Assembly (NCBI RefSeq): GCF_021441885.1
Contig: NZ_CP090438.1
Location: 2,976,001-3,040,000, forward strand
Reading direction: 5' to 3'
DNA from: Vibrio maritimus
Lineage (GTDB): Bacteria; Pseudomonadota; Gammaproteobacteria; Enterobacterales; Vibrionaceae
Length of the DNA stretch: 64,000 nucleotides
Both the position numbers and the translations under genes were made by a program. Numbering within the stretch: position 1 is the first letter of the stretch; every line of letters begins with the position of its first letter. Shown piece by piece: positions 63,427 to 64,000 of this stretch. Under the pieces are notes generated by a model. The model ran no database searches, was not told the origin of the DNA, and saw only the letters and a program-made list of their open reading frames with translations.

Positions 63427-64000
63427 ATGACCAAATCAGCTGAGCTGTATGAAAAAGCGCAACAGACCATCCCTGGTGGTGTTAACTCTCCGGTTCGTGC
63501 CTTTAACGGCGTAGGTGGTTCACCTATCTTCGTTGAACGTGCCGATGGTCCATTGATTTTTGATGCTGATGGTAAAGCGTATATCGACTACGTAGGTTCA
63601 TGGGGTCCAATGATCCTTGGTCACAACCACGCTGTGATTCGCGATGCGGTTATCGATGCAGCTCAACGTGGCCTTAGCTTCGGTGCCCCAACTGAAATGG
63701 AAATCAACATGGCGGAGCTCGTTCGCAAGCTAGTACCTTCAATGGAACAGCTTCGTATGGTGAGCTCGGGTACAGAAGCAACAATGAGTGCTATCCGCCT
63801 AGCTCGTGGCTACACAGGTCGCGACAAAATCATGAAGTTTGAAGGTTGTTATCATGGCCACGCAGATAGCCTGTTGGTAAAAGCGGGCTCTGGTGCGTTA
63901 ACACTTGGTCAACCTAGCTCTCCTGGTGTGCCTGCTGATTTTGCAAAATACACCCTGACAGCTCGCTTCAACGATCTTGAATCCGTAAAAGCGCTGTTTG
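63427..64000 (+). CDS. hemL: glutamate-1-semialdehyde 2,1-aminomutase, 5' part
   Basis: PLP enzyme making 5-aminolevulinate, the first committed tetrapyrrole precursor. Only the first 191 codons are present, cut by the right edge of the window; the family is about 430 residues. Visible family blocks are IPGGVNSPVRAF (about 13-24), GSWGPMILGHNH, VSSGTEATMSAIRLARGYTGR (split at about 114-134) and FEGCYHGHADSLLVKAGSG. The PLP lysine is beyond the edge. ATG 63427 has GAGGAA six bases upstream. Confidence 0.96.
   Translation, partial: MTKSAELYEKAQQTIPGGVNSPVRAFNGVGGSPIFVERADGPLIFDADGKAYIDYVGSWGPMILGHNHAVIRDAVIDAAQRGLSFGAPTEMEINMAELVRKLVPSMEQLRMVSSGTEATMSAIRLARGYTGRDKIMKFEGCYHGHADSLLVKAGSGALTLGQPSSPGVPADFAKYTLTARFNDLESVKALF

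Overview
The window is a stretch of core chromosome from a gammaproteobacterium, almost certainly a Vibrio or close relative. Three things point there. Gene order is E. coli-like in several blocks (arcB-yhcC-gltBD; mtnN-btuF-yadS; rsmI-lpoA-yraN-diaA-dolP; the dcw cluster). Features I associate with vibrios are present: a second gltBD pair in tandem, a cbiB-like gene between mtnN and btuF, no ddlB in the dcw cluster, and a VexLM-like RND pump beside erpA and hemL. The carB 3' UTR looks like the Vibrio CarZ small RNA. I see no insertion sequences, phage genes, CRISPR arrays or tRNA genes.

Layout. 1-3838 (minus): a small lipoprotein, the ArcB redox sensor kinase and the radical-SAM protein YhcC. 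4366-16683 (plus): two complete glutamate synthase (GOGAT) operons head to tail. The first resembles the Bacillus/eukaryotic-type small subunit and has codon usage of a highly expressed gene. The second is the E. coli type. 16742-23141 (plus): a DUF1499 lipoprotein, mtnN, a diverged cbiB-like gene, btuF, the TRIC-like yadS, modF and a LysR regulator. The LysR gene overlaps a convergent TSUP exporter gene tail to tail by 71 bases. 23961-33109 (minus): carAB with its CarZ-like 3' UTR RNA, dapB, mutT and secA. 33639-50406 (minus): lpxC and the division/wall cluster rsmH-ftsL-ftsI-murE-murF-mraY-murD-ftsW-murG-murC-ftsQ-ftsA-ftsZ. 50559-51874 (minus): the RNase P RNA gene and rsmI. 51937-55489 (plus): lpoA, yraN, diaA, dolP. 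55558-62487 (minus): ilvIH and an RND pump with its adaptor. 62770-63111 (minus): erpA. 63427 to the right edge (plus): hemL, cut by the window end.

How the genes work together. Nitrogen and carbon assimilation dominate the left third: GOGAT makes glutamate, carbamoyl-phosphate synthase uses glutamine for arginine and pyrimidines, and dapB makes lysine and the meso-DAP used by murE. The centre is one wall-building and division programme: precursor synthesis (mur, mraY), the divisome (fts), the LPS committed step (lpxC) and export (secA). It is flanked on the right by outer-membrane helpers of wall synthesis (lpoA, dolP).

No clearly new multi-gene system is visible. The points most worth a second look are in non-coding DNA. 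They are the carB 3' UTR RNA with a 10-base match to the carA start, and a run of stem-loops in the leader of the first GOGAT operon. Beside that leader are two minus-strand terminator-like hairpins with no minus-strand gene upstream. A terminator-like hairpin also lies inside the dcw cluster where ddlB is missing, and several palindromes look like operators. Expected neighbours (mraZ, ddlB, and secM or dciA) are missing from their usual slots.
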